A stretch of 27,757 nt of DNA from UCB3 sp964415605 (GTDB taxonomy: Bacteria > Chloroflexota > Anaerolineae > Epilineales > Epilineaceae). Under the pieces are notes generated by a model that was not told where the DNA came from, searched no databases, and worked only from the letters and a program-made list of their open reading frames with translations. Both the position numbers and the translations under genes were made by a program. Shown here one piece after another: positions 7,882 to 15,692 of the stretch (positions are counted from its first letter, which is position 1; every line of letters starts with the position of its first letter). Location: the NCBI GenBank assembly GCA_964415605.1, contig CAYQBA010000040.1:1-27757 (forward strand). Direction: 5' to 3'.

Positions 7882-9327
7882 GTGACGCCGACGACGGACA
7901 CGGGCCCGCGGCGGCCGTCGCGCGCCGGGTGCGTGCTGCGCGGCGCCGCCCTCGCGCTCGTGACGGTCGCCGCGGTCGAGATCGGGACGTGGCTGGGCTT
8001 CCAGCCGCTGGCCGGTGTCCCATACGTCCCGTCCGACCTCGCGCGGGCGCGGCGCGACCGGCTTGCCGTCATCGACAGCCGGCTCGGCAGCACCGATGGT
8101 GTGGGGCGCGCGTCAGGCGCGGACCCCGCCGGGACGGATGGGGCGGATGGCACTTCGGGCCGGGCGCCGGTGGGCGACGCCGACGGCGACGCCGGCGGCG
8201 GGCTCTACGACTTCCACCCTTACGTCGGGTTCGCCGGCCGCCCCGGAGCCCGGCCGTGGGAGGGCGACCCGACGCCGTTCAACGCCTTTGGCCTGCTGTC
8301 GGTGCCCGGCCACGCTTACCCCTACGCGCGGAAGCCGGGCGACTACGTGATCGCGGTCCTCGGCGGCAGCGTGGCCGAGATCTTCGCCAACACGATGGAG
8401 ACCGACCTCGGCGCCGCCCTGGCCGAGGCGGACCCGGCGTTCCGCGGCCGGCGCGTGGTCATGTTGTCGCTCGCGCTCGGCGGTTTCAAGCAGCCCCAGC
8501 AGCTCTTCATGCTCGAGTCGATGCTGCTCGAGGGCTTCGCGTTCGATCTCGTCCTCAACATCGACGGCTTCAACGACCTTGCCCTGGCCGTCGACAACGC
8601 GTCGCATGGCATCCACCCGTTGTACCCGTCCGGCAGCCACGCCGGCCAGATGGCCGCCGCGGTCGGGACGCGCGCCGACCCCCGCGCGATCCGCGCCATG
8701 GCCGCGGTGCTCGACGCCTACGCGCGCGAGCGGCGAGTGCTGCAGCTGGTCGAGGCGGTGCCGCTGCGCCACAGCGTCTTCCTCAACGCCTTCGGCGCGC
8801 GCTACGCCCAACTGAGCGCCGCGCGAATCGGCCGGATGCAGGCCGATCTCGCCGAGGCGGCCCAGGCGGGCCTGCCCCCGGCGTTCCGCGGGCCGCCCGG
8901 CCCGGAAGGCGACGCCGCCGTCGACGCGGCCGTCGCCGCCTGGCGCGACGCGTCGGCCATGATCGATGCCGTGTGCCGTGAGCGTGGCCTGCCTTACGTC
9001 CACGTGCTGCAGCCCAACCAGTACGTCGAGGGCAGCAAGCCGCTCTCGGCGCGCGAACGGGCCGTGGCGATCGAGGCGGGCCATCCCTGGGGCCTCGCCG
9101 CCCGGCGGCACTACGGCCGGCTGCGGGAAGCCGGCGCGGAGCTCCGGGTGCGCGGCGTGGCGTTCCACGACCTGACCCAGGTCTTCGTCGCCGTCACGGA
9201 CGACCTTTACGTCGACAACTGCTGCCACTTCAACCACACCGGCAACCAGATCCTGGCGCGGGCGATCGCGCCCGCCATCGCGGCGAAGGCGCGCGAGGCG
9301 GGGGAGGCGGGGGGCGGCGCGCCATGA
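7882..9327 (+). CDS. SGNH/GDSL-fold membrane-anchored protein
   Basis: A 481-residue protein with one N-terminal membrane helix (about 20-40) and a large domain of the SGNH hydrolase fold. The catalytic positions can be read: Ser163 in VLGGSVAEI (block I), Asn231 in IDGFNDLAL (block III) and His449 in CCHFNHTGN (block V). The DNCCHFNxxGN style is seen in SGNH proteins linked to envelope polysaccharides. It probably removes or transfers acyl groups on a surface glycan or lipid, outside the membrane; that is inference. A Gly/Asp-rich low-complexity stretch lies at about 70-107. The start is uncertain: GTG at 7882 fits the rise in G/C at third codon positions, while GTG at 7822 has a better AGGGTGA ribosome site. 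It overlaps the next gene by ATGA. Confidence 0.78.
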   Translation: MTPTTDTGPRRPSRAGCVLRGAALALVTVAAVEIGTWLGFQPLAGVPYVPSDLARARRDRLAVIDSRLGSTDGVGRASGADPAGTDGADGTSGRAPVGDADGDAGGGLYDFHPYVGFAGRPGARPWEGDPTPFNAFGLLSVPGHAYPYARKPGDYVIAVLGGSVAEIFANTMETDLGAALAEADPAFRGRRVVMLSLALGGFKQPQQLFMLESMLLEGFAFDLVLNIDGFNDLALAVDNASHGIHPLYPSGSHAGQMAAAVGTRADPRAIRAMAAVLDAYARERRVLQLVEAVPLRHSVFLNAFGARYAQLSAARIGRMQADLAEAAQAGLPPAFRGPPGPEGDAAVDAAVAAWRDASAMIDAVCRERGLPYVHVLQPNQYVEGSKPLSARERAVAIEAGHPWGLAARRHYGRLREAGAELRVRGVAFHDLTQVFVAVTDDLYVDNCCHFNHTGNQILARAIAPAIAAKAREAGEAGGGAP

Positions 9328-11027
9328 CGGGCACCGGCCGTCCCGTCCTGCCGGGCCCAGGCGCCCCGGCGGGGGGGGGCAATCATGCCGCCGCGGGCGG
9401 GCGCCGGCGCTGGACCCCGCGTCCGAACCGGACCGACGCGATCGGCGCCGCGGTGCTGGCGGTCCTGCTTGGCGTGTACGCCGCGGTCGGGTTGTGGCAC
9501 CTGGACGGGCTGAAATGGGATTCCGACGAAGGGATCAACGTCAGCCTCGCGTGGCTGGTGCGCGACGGCTACCCGCTGTATGCCCGTGTCTGGTCGGACC
9601 ACGCGCCGGGGTATGTGGTCGTGATGGCCTGGGCCTTTCGCGTCTTCGGGGTCAGCCTCGCGGTGGCGCGAGGCGTCACGTTGGCCTTTGGCCTCGTCGG
9701 CCTGGCGGCGGCCGCGCTGTGCGCGCGCGAGGTCGTGCTGGAGCAAGGCCGCTCGGGACGAGCGGCCTGGTGCGGGGCGTGGATCGCCGCGGCCGTCCTG
9801 GCCGTCGCGCCCAACTTCTGGTGGGCGTCGCGGGCGGCCATGATCGACATCCCCATGCTGTCCGTCGCGACGCTGGCGATGGCGTGCGTGTTCGCCTACG
9901 GCCGGACTCGGCGCCGCTCATGGTTCTTCGCCAGCGCCGCGGCGTTCGGAACGAGCCTGTGGATCAAGTACCACATGGTGTACCTCGCGCCCATCACGCT
10001 CGCGCTGGTGGTCGCCACCGTGCGGCGCACCGACGTCTCACCGCTGGCGGAACAGCCCGGCGACGATGCCGCGGCAGGGCCACCCGCGGATGTGGCTGCC
10101 TCCGGATGGCGGCCGGCTGTTGTGGCTGCCGCCGCGTGGTCGCTCGTCGCCGCACTGCCGCTGGCCCTGAGCCTCGTGGTCTTCGATGCCGCGGCGATGA
10201 TCGACCAGAGCGTCCGCTCGTTCGCGCAGACCCTCGCGCGCTTCCCGGTCGATACGCGCGCCAACGCCGCCGAGGTCTGGACGTGGCTGGCGGCGGACAA
10301 CGGCGGCCTGGCGGCGCTGGCGGCCGCCGGCGCGCTCGCCTCCGCCGCGCGGCCGGCGCGCGCGGGGACCGCGACGCTGGCCTGGGGCGCGCTGGCGATC
10401 GCGACGGCGCTGCGCTACGCGCCGCTGTACATCAAGGTGCACCTCGAGCCGCTGCTGTTCGTGCTCGCGATCCTCGCCGGCGTGGCGTTCGGCAACGCGG
10501 CGCATGGGCTTGGGCGCTGGCGCGCGGCGCGCACGACCCGCGTGGCCCGCCTGTTCATCGGCATCGTCGTCGCCTGTGGCCTCTTCTACCTCCACGCGCT
10601 CGAGCACGTCGTGGCGGTCGACCGCTCGCTGCGCCGCGCACGCGGCTACGACAACACGGGTGAGGTCGTGTGGCCTGGGAGCGACGACGCGGCCAAGGAA
10701 GCGCGGCGCGAGGACGCCATCCGCGCCGGCGCCGCGTTTCTGCGCACCCACAGCGCGCCGGGCGACTTCGTGATCACCGATCACCAGATCGTGGCCTTTC
10801 ACGCCGGCCGCCGCCTGCCCCCCGAGGCGGCGGTCATCAACAGCCGCGCCATCGCTGTCGGCCTCATCACGCCGGACGGGTTGATCGCTGCAACCGAGCG
10901 CTACCGGGTCCCGGCCGTCCTGGAGTGGGACGGCGACGTGCTCACCGCGGACTACCAGGCATGGGTCCGCGCGAACTTCACGCTGGCCGAGGAGCTGGGC
11001 AGCGAGCGGTACGGGTTCAGCCGATAG
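9324..11027 (+). CDS. GT39-like (GT-C) membrane glycosyltransferase
   Basis: A 567-residue polytopic membrane protein of the ArnT/PMT (glycosyltransferase family 39, GT-C fold) type, expected to move a sugar from a polyprenyl-phosphate donor to an acceptor on the outer face of the membrane. After the first helix (about 38-58) comes the diagnostic first outer loop WDSDEG (Asp66, Asp68, Glu69), followed by GYPLYARVWSDHAPGY, the usual start of these enzymes. Roughly nine to eleven further hydrophobic segments follow, and the last 125 residues are a soluble outer domain. The start ATG overlaps the SGNH gene stop (ATGA), so the two proteins probably act on the same product. Acceptor and sugar are unknown. 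Confidence 0.85.
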   Translation: MTGTGRPVLPGPGAPAGGGNHAAAGGRRRWTPRPNRTDAIGAAVLAVLLGVYAAVGLWHLDGLKWDSDEGINVSLAWLVRDGYPLYARVWSDHAPGYVVVMAWAFRVFGVSLAVARGVTLAFGLVGLAAAALCAREVVLEQGRSGRAAWCGAWIAAAVLAVAPNFWWASRAAMIDIPMLSVATLAMACVFAYGRTRRRSWFFASAAAFGTSLWIKYHMVYLAPITLALVVATVRRTDVSPLAEQPGDDAAAGPPADVAASGWRPAVVAAAAWSLVAALPLALSLVVFDAAAMIDQSVRSFAQTLARFPVDTRANAAEVWTWLAADNGGLAALAAAGALASAARPARAGTATLAWGALAIATALRYAPLYIKVHLEPLLFVLAILAGVAFGNAAHGLGRWRAARTTRVARLFIGIVVACGLFYLHALEHVVAVDRSLRRARGYDNTGEVVWPGSDDAAKEARREDAIRAGAAFLRTHSAPGDFVITDHQIVAFHAGRRLPPEAAVINSRAIAVGLITPDGLIAATERYRVPAVLEWDGDVLTADYQAWVRANFTLAEELGSERYGFSR

Positions 11028-11055
11028 ACTCGGCGCGGGCCCAGCGGCGCCGATC

Positions 11056-11092
11056 CGGTCCGGCCGGGCGCAGGCGGCGCCCGGCCGGACCG
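11056..11092. terminator. Bidirectional terminator hairpin between convergent genes
   Basis: Perfect 16-base arms (11056-11071 and 11077-11092) enclose a 5-base loop AGGCG. It lies 28 bases past the stop of the glycosyltransferase gene and 19 bases past the stop of the convergent PNGase F-like gene. There is no T-run on either side, as is common in very G+C-rich genomes. Confidence 0.65.
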
Positions 11093-11111
11093 TCGATCCC
11101 GCGCGCCTCGC

Positions 11112-13706
11112 CTACCGGCACCCGCACTTCAAGACCAGGTCGTTGAACAGCGGGTTGTAGGGCTGCGACGCGTACTGCAGCGTCAGCGACGTCCGCAGGC
11201 CGTTCCACGGGCTGGCCGGCTGGTTGGGGCTGCAGCGCTGGCCCCAACCGTTGATCCGGTTCGGGTTGCTGAGCTTGGCGCTGAGCGCCGTGACCGGCAC
11301 GCGCATGGCGATGCCGGCGCACACGCGGATCTCACCGCCGCTCGGCGTCGGCGATAGATGCATCGGCGTGGCGGTTGCGGGCGCCGGGGTCGGCGTCGCC
11401 GTCGCGGTCGGCCGGGCGGGCACCGCCGTCGTCGCCGTCGGCGTGGCGGACGGCAGCGGCGACGGGGTCGGCGGGACCGTCGGCTCGGGCGTGGCCGAGG
11501 TCTCCGGCGTCGCCGTCGGCGTGATCAGCGCCCGCGGCGCGGCGACGGGGCCGGCGGCGACGCCGGGCTTGGCGTAGTAGACCAGCCACGACGTCATCTC
11601 GATGCGCGCGTCCCACCCGTTGGCCGGCGGCGTGTTGGGATCGCCGCCGCTGGTCGACACGTAGTCCTTGCCGTTGAACAGGCTCTTGTAGGTCAGCACG
11701 TTGTCGGCGCCGCGCCGCACCTCCGCGGTGATGTCGAAGGTCCACGGCGGCACGTCCAGCCCCGGGCACCAGCCGGCGCGCCCGAAGATCCACGTGCCCG
11801 CCTGGTTGGGCACCACGCCGTCGCCGACGCGGTCGATGCAGCCCATCAGCGTGCCGGCCGTCGGGTGCTCGCGCACGTGCTCGGCGCCGCCGTTGATCGC
11901 GAAGTGGTGCGTGTGGTTGCAGAACTCGCCGCAGCCCTCGTCGTCGTTTTGGCCATGGCCGGTGATCAGCGCCACGACCTCGACCTTCTCGGCCCAGTCC
12001 GGCATCTCGAACGCCATCGGGGAATAGCGCTGGTTGTAGCCCTGCCGGTAGTCCCCGCCGGTCAGGAGCGGCACCGCCCGCTTGGGCACCAGCCCCTTGC
12101 CGCGGTTGGAGAGCCGGAAGGTCATGTCGAGCTGGTAGCGCTGGACCGTCCAGAACCCGAACCGGCGCGGGCCGCCCTCGCCGATCAGCGCCAGCATCGG
12201 CGAGAGGTCGGTCACCCAGCGCCCGCCGCTCCAATAAGGCGTGATCCAGCGGCCGAACTCGATGTTGCACTGGTCGGGGTTGTCCGGGTCGCACAGGTAG
12301 AGGTAGACCAGGTAATCCCACGCCGGGCACTGGCTCTTGCGGTTGCCGGTGCAGCGCATCTCGAAGTCGACCTCGAGCGTGTCGAACGTGGCCATCGTGG
12401 CAGCGTCCGGCAGCGCGACCTCGGCGATGGCGCGCCGCCCGGTCCACCCCGGGTCGTCGTGCCACACCCCCGTGTAGACCGGGACCTCCTTGACGCCGCC
12501 CGCCTGGTCCTCGGCCGCCAGGCGGCGGTCGAGCGTGTGCTCGTAGTGGTAGAGCTGGGCCTCCTTGGCGACGAGCATCAGGTTGTCGAGCGGCGGGTCG
12601 GTGAACTGCGGGAACGGAAACGGGATGGTGCCGAACTCGCGCACCCGGCCCAGGTGGTCCACCGCCGCGCCGTCGGCGCCGACCACCGTCGCCACGCCGA
12701 GCGCGGCCGTCACCCCCAGCCCGGCCGCGAGCTGGGCCTTGAGGAGCAGCCCCGGGTCGCGGTCGATCATCGTCACCGGCACGTTGCACGCGCCGCACGT
12801 GCCGCCCATCTGCAGCTTGGGGCGGGTGTCGGTGTACAGGACGACGCCGACGGCGCCGTGCTTGACGGCGTTGGCCGCCTTCTCGGAGAACGTGCACGTG
12901 CCGCGCTCGACGAGCGCGATCCGGCCGGTCAGGTCCGCGGCCGGCACGTCGGCCCCGCACGCCAGGTTGCCGTAATCCGCCAGCGGCGCCGTCACCGGGC
13001 CGACCTTGGTCAGCGGCGCCGCCCAGCCGGTGTCGGTGGTGCCCTCGACCCGCAGGCTCTGCGGCATCCCGGCGGCGTCCACCCATTCGGCCCGCACGTC
13101 GGCAACGATCATGCCCCATGCCTCGAGCCACGCCGCCACCGGCCCGCCGAGCGTCATCGGGTTGGCGGTGACGTAGTGGATGTGGTCCGCCCAGTGCTGC
13201 CGGTCCGCCGCGTCGGGCAGCGCGGCGATCGCGGCGTCGACCCGCGCGCGCATCGCCGCGATGTCGGCGGCCACGGCGTCCGGGGTGTCGGCGTACGACA
13301 TGAACACGTAGTGCACGTCGTCCGGCGAGCTCGCGATCAGCGCCGCGGGGCTGGCGGACCAGATCGCCTCGCCCGAAGGCGAGCGCGGGCTGTGCCCGAT
13401 CAGGACGTAGCTCGCGTCCGACGCCCCTCCGCCGATCGCCAGGTCGCCGGCGGTCGTCGGCAGCGTCATCGCCGGCGCGGGATCGTAGGGGGCGATCGGC
13501 GCCTGGGCCATGGCGGCGGGGCCGTCAGATCGCGCGGACGGCGCCGAGGTCATCGGCAGGGCCGGCAGGGCCGAGGCGGGCGACGGGGCGATGCCGGTGT
13601 CCGGGAGCGCGACGCCGACGGGCGCGGGTGGGAGGGTCGACGCCAATGCCAGGGCGGCGACGAGCGTGCCGATGACGGCGCGTACGGGAATCCAGAGGCG
13701 GAACAT
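11112..13706 (-). CDS. Secreted PA-domain / PNGase F-like protein with Thr/Pro stalk and C-terminal cysteine domain
   Basis: An 864-residue exported protein. A signal peptide occupies about 1-33. Residues about 237-335 form a protease-associated (PA) domain (LVERGTCTFSEKAANAVKHG). Residues about 410-713 resemble the two-domain peptide-N-glycosidase F fold: CPAWDYLVYLYLC (Asp464), FGRWITPY, and ITGHGQNDDEGCGEFCNHTH (Glu594). PNGase F cleaves N-glycans from asparagine, but many relatives are untested, so activity is not assured. A Thr/Pro/Ala stalk (about 728-790) leads to a 70-residue C-terminal domain with Cys796, Cys825, Cys861 and Cys863 that recurs in the Kelch-like protein at 18807. The ATG has a GGAGAG ribosome site; the upstream frame extension is not needed. 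A good promoter lies at 13739-13767. Confidence 0.83.
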   Translation of the reverse strand: MFRLWIPVRAVIGTLVAALALASTLPPAPVGVALPDTGIAPSPASALPALPMTSAPSARSDGPAAMAQAPIAPYDPAPAMTLPTTAGDLAIGGGASDASYVLIGHSPRSPSGEAIWSASPAALIASSPDDVHYVFMSYADTPDAVAADIAAMRARVDAAIAALPDAADRQHWADHIHYVTANPMTLGGPVAAWLEAWGMIVADVRAEWVDAAGMPQSLRVEGTTDTGWAAPLTKVGPVTAPLADYGNLACGADVPAADLTGRIALVERGTCTFSEKAANAVKHGAVGVVLYTDTRPKLQMGGTCGACNVPVTMIDRDPGLLLKAQLAAGLGVTAALGVATVVGADGAAVDHLGRVREFGTIPFPFPQFTDPPLDNLMLVAKEAQLYHYEHTLDRRLAAEDQAGGVKEVPVYTGVWHDDPGWTGRRAIAEVALPDAATMATFDTLEVDFEMRCTGNRKSQCPAWDYLVYLYLCDPDNPDQCNIEFGRWITPYWSGGRWVTDLSPMLALIGEGGPRRFGFWTVQRYQLDMTFRLSNRGKGLVPKRAVPLLTGGDYRQGYNQRYSPMAFEMPDWAEKVEVVALITGHGQNDDEGCGEFCNHTHHFAINGGAEHVREHPTAGTLMGCIDRVGDGVVPNQAGTWIFGRAGWCPGLDVPPWTFDITAEVRRGADNVLTYKSLFNGKDYVSTSGGDPNTPPANGWDARIEMTSWLVYYAKPGVAAGPVAAPRALITPTATPETSATPEPTVPPTPSPLPSATPTATTAVPARPTATATPTPAPATATPMHLSPTPSGGEIRVCAGIAMRVPVTALSAKLSNPNRINGWGQRCSPNQPASPWNGLRTSLTLQYASQPYNPLFNDLVLKCGCR
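11115..11324 (-). other. 70-residue C-terminal cysteine domain, copy 1
   Basis: The last 70 codons of the PNGase F-like gene. They encode a domain beginning with VC and ending in KCGCR. It aligns without gaps with the last 70 codons of the Kelch-like gene (20121-20330), with 33 identical residues counted by eye. Conserved positions are Cys2, Cys31, Cys67, Cys69, the NP at 20-21, PN at 33-34, SP at 38-39, NG at 41-42, PY at 55-56 and FN at 60-61. I do not recognise it as a named family. Confidence 0.85.
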
Positions 13707-13738
13707 GGGGTCTCTCCTTACCGGCAGCGATGGGCGAC

Positions 13739-13767
13739 GTTGTATCACGCTGACGGAGGAGCGTCAA
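13739..13767 (-). promoter_or_regulatory. Sigma-70-type promoter of the PNGase F-like gene
   Basis: On the minus strand TTGACG (13767-13762) and TACAAC (13744-13739) are separated by exactly 17 bases, and TGA directly before TACAAC makes an extended -10. Transcription would start near 13732, leaving a leader of about 25 bases that contains the GGAGAG ribosome site. This is one of the two best promoter matches in the window. Confidence 0.65.
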
Positions 13768-13807
13768 ACGGGGCGGGCGGGGGCCGATGGCACCGGTCAC
13801 CCGCGCC

Positions 13808-13827
13808 CGGCACGCCCGGGCGTGCCG
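13808..13827 (-). terminator. Palindromic hairpin after the MTHFR-like gene
   Basis: A perfect 20-base palindrome beginning CGGCACGCCC lies 18 bases beyond the stop codon of the MTHFR-superfamily gene. Folded with a small loop it gives about eight G-C-rich pairs. No T-run follows, so termination is likely but not certain. Together with the promoter at 13739-13767 it suggests that the two minus-strand genes are separate transcription units. Confidence 0.45.
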
Positions 13828-13844
13828 ATCGCGCCGGCGCCGGC

Positions 13845-14774
13845 TCAGCCCGGCACGCCGAGCAGCCGGCCGAACTCCTCGGCCAGCTCGAACGCCACGC
13901 GGACGTTGCGCGGGTTGCGGCTGTTGAGGTACTCGACGTTGACGCCGAGCCGGTCCGGCGGCACCCCGATCTCGGCCGCGAACGTCGTCAGGCGCTCCCA
14001 GACCAGCATGAGCTGCCCGATGGCCGCCTCGCTCATGTTGCGCGCCCCGCGCAGCATGCGCTCGACGTCGCCCGGCACGTACACGCCCAGGGCGCGGATG
14101 GCGAAGTTGAGGTCCTCCTCGCACACGAACGGCGAGAACGTCAGGAAGATCTTCGGGAAGTCCTCCGGCGCCAGCGCGCGCGAGAGGTCGAGCAGCAGGC
14201 AGGCCATCCACTCGGCCTCGTAGAGCAGCTGCGTCGAGAAGAAGCCCATGCGCCAGGTGTGCAGCTTGTCCTGGATGCGCGCCAGCTCGTCGAGGCTGGC
14301 TGGCCGCGAGGCGAACTCGCGGCGGCGGGTGGGGATGATGATGCCGCCGCAGTGGAACCCCAGCCGGTGGGCGATCTTGGTGGCCTGCCCGACCGACACC
14401 CTGCCCTCCGGGAGCTGGCGGCTGCTCGAGTCGCCGCCGACGACGAAGACGTCGCGGCAGCCGAGGTCCCCGGCCTGGCGCAGCCAGTCCTCGAGCCCGG
14501 GCACCGTGTCGGCCACGCTGACCTTGTACAGGTTGATCGGCTTGTCGACGCGCGCGCGGATCCACGCCGCGAACGCCAGGCTGGGGACGCGCGTCGTGCT
14601 GCGGCCGAACTCGGCCGTGTCCTGGATGTCGGGGATGCTAATGGCGTCGTAGCGCGTGTAGGCGCGCAGGTTCTGCTCGAGGATGGCGTACGCCTTGTCC
14701 TTGTGCTTCTCGAGCGGCGGGCACGCCTCGAGGAGCACGCGGGCCGATGCCAGGACCGATGCCGATGCCGTCAC
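13845..14774 (-). CDS. Methylenetetrahydrofolate reductase-superfamily (FAD-linked) protein
   Basis: A 309-residue cytosolic TIM-barrel protein related to MetF, which reduces methylene-THF to methyl-THF with FAD. Matching landmarks in order: LLEACPP (Glu16, equal to the catalytic Glu of FEFFPP), VFVVGGDSS (the LRGD-like segment), GGIIIPTRRREFAS, MGFFSTQLLYEAEWM (the ITQFFFD-like strand), PKIFLTFSPF and GVNVEYLNSRN (the FYTLNR-like end). Residues between these diverge strongly from classical MetF, so the substrate may be a different pterin or another compound. The start is GTG at 14774, preceded by AAGGTGG at a five-base distance. No folate or methionine genes are nearby. A small inverted repeat (CGCCCA-atga-TGGGCG, 14815-14830) lies 40 bases upstream. 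Confidence 0.75.
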   Translation of the reverse strand: MTASASVLASARVLLEACPPLEKHKDKAYAILEQNLRAYTRYDAISIPDIQDTAEFGRSTTRVPSLAFAAWIRARVDKPINLYKVSVADTVPGLEDWLRQAGDLGCRDVFVVGGDSSSRQLPEGRVSVGQATKIAHRLGFHCGGIIIPTRRREFASRPASLDELARIQDKLHTWRMGFFSTQLLYEAEWMACLLLDLSRALAPEDFPKIFLTFSPFVCEEDLNFAIRALGVYVPGDVERMLRGARNMSEAAIGQLMLVWERLTTFAAEIGVPPDRLGVNVEYLNSRNPRNVRVAFELAEEFGRLLGVPG

Positions 14775-14965
14775 GTTTCCACCTTTTCCAGGGTACAATG
14801 TCGAGCCTGTCGAACGCCCAATGATGGGCGGCGGCCGGGGCGGCGCCAAATCGCGCCGCGAGCAGGCGGGCCGGCATCACGCGTCCAACCGTTGACCGTG
14901 ACCCGATCGCTGACCCGCTCGCGGCGGCCGCCGGGCCGCCGTCGACCACCGGACGATCCCACCCG

Positions 14966-15664
14966 ATGCCCCAGGTTCCTCGCCCCATGCCCACCCTCCC
15001 CACGCACGTCGACCACGGCCCGCCGCGCGACGCCCTCGGCCTGGCGCACCGCGCGCGCGTGCCGGCGGGCGCCGGCCCGCACCCGGCCGTCGTCATGCTG
15101 CACGGCATGGGCGGCGACGAGGGCGCCATGGCCGTGTTCGCCGGCACGCTGCCGCGCGACTGGCTCGTCGTCGCGCCCCGCGCGCCGCATCCCGGCCCCG
15201 CGGGCGGCTTCGCCTGGCACCCGCGCCGCCACGACGAGTGGCCGGCGCTGGCCGAGTTCGACGACGCGGTGGACGCGGTGGCCAGGCTCGTCGAGGGCCT
15301 GCCGGCCGCCTACAGCGCCGATCCCGCGCGGATCGGCCTGATGGGCTTCAGCCAGGGCGCGGCCACCGCCTACGCTGCGGCGCTCCGGCGCCGGGGAGGC
15401 ATTCGGGCCATCGCCGGCATCGTCGGCTTCGTGCCGACGGCCTGCGCCGGCGCGGCGGCGCGCCCGCTCGAGCGGCTGCCCATCTTCGTGGCCGTTGGCC
15501 GCCACGACCCGTACATCCCGCTGGACCGGTCGCGCGCCGGCGCCGACACGCTGCGGGCGGCCGGGGCGGATCTCAGCTACCACGAGTACGACGCCGGCCA
15601 CAAGCTGCCGGCCGCCGGCATGCGCCACCTCGCCGACTGGTGGCGCGGCGCCGGCGGGTTGTAG
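14966..15664 (+). CDS. Alpha/beta hydrolase, phospholipase/carboxylesterase type
   Basis: A 232-residue soluble esterase of the small phospholipase/carboxylesterase (YpfH/acyl-protein thioesterase-like) family. The catalytic triad can be read: Ser129 in GFSQG, Asp181 in VGRHDPYIP and His212 in DAGHKLP. The oxyanion-hole segment is MLHGMGGDE (about 44-52). No signal peptide is visible, so it should act in the cytosol on short acyl esters or thioesters. Two in-frame ATGs (14966 and 14987) are possible starts and neither has a clear ribosome site. It lies 28 bases before the acyl-CoA synthetase gene on the same strand, so the two are probably co-transcribed; both would then handle acyl groups, which is an inference. 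Confidence 0.9.
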   Translation: MPQVPRPMPTLPTHVDHGPPRDALGLAHRARVPAGAGPHPAVVMLHGMGGDEGAMAVFAGTLPRDWLVVAPRAPHPGPAGGFAWHPRRHDEWPALAEFDDAVDAVARLVEGLPAAYSADPARIGLMGFSQGAATAYAAALRRRGGIRAIAGIVGFVPTACAGAAARPLERLPIFVAVGRHDPYIPLDRSRAGADTLRAAGADLSYHEYDAGHKLPAAGMRHLADWWRGAGGL

Positions 15665-15692
15665 ACGCCCGCGATTCCCGGAGGAGAGATCC

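Noticed and set aside
11391..11560. Repetitive DNA in the stalk-coding part of the PNGase F-like gene
   Set aside because: The repetition follows from Thr/Pro/Ala codons of the stalk and has no fixed unit; not a CRISPR or mobile repeat.
14793..14821. TTGGGC-17-TTGTAC as a promoter of the MTHFR-like gene
   Set aside because: The -10 matches the consensus at only two of six positions.
11358..15341. Very long open frame on the plus strand opposite the PNGase F-like and MTHFR-like genes
   Set aside because: Its translation is Arg/His/Val-rich without domains or signal, and it runs antisense across two well-supported genes and into the alpha/beta hydrolase gene in a wrong frame. Such shadows are expected at this G+C content.
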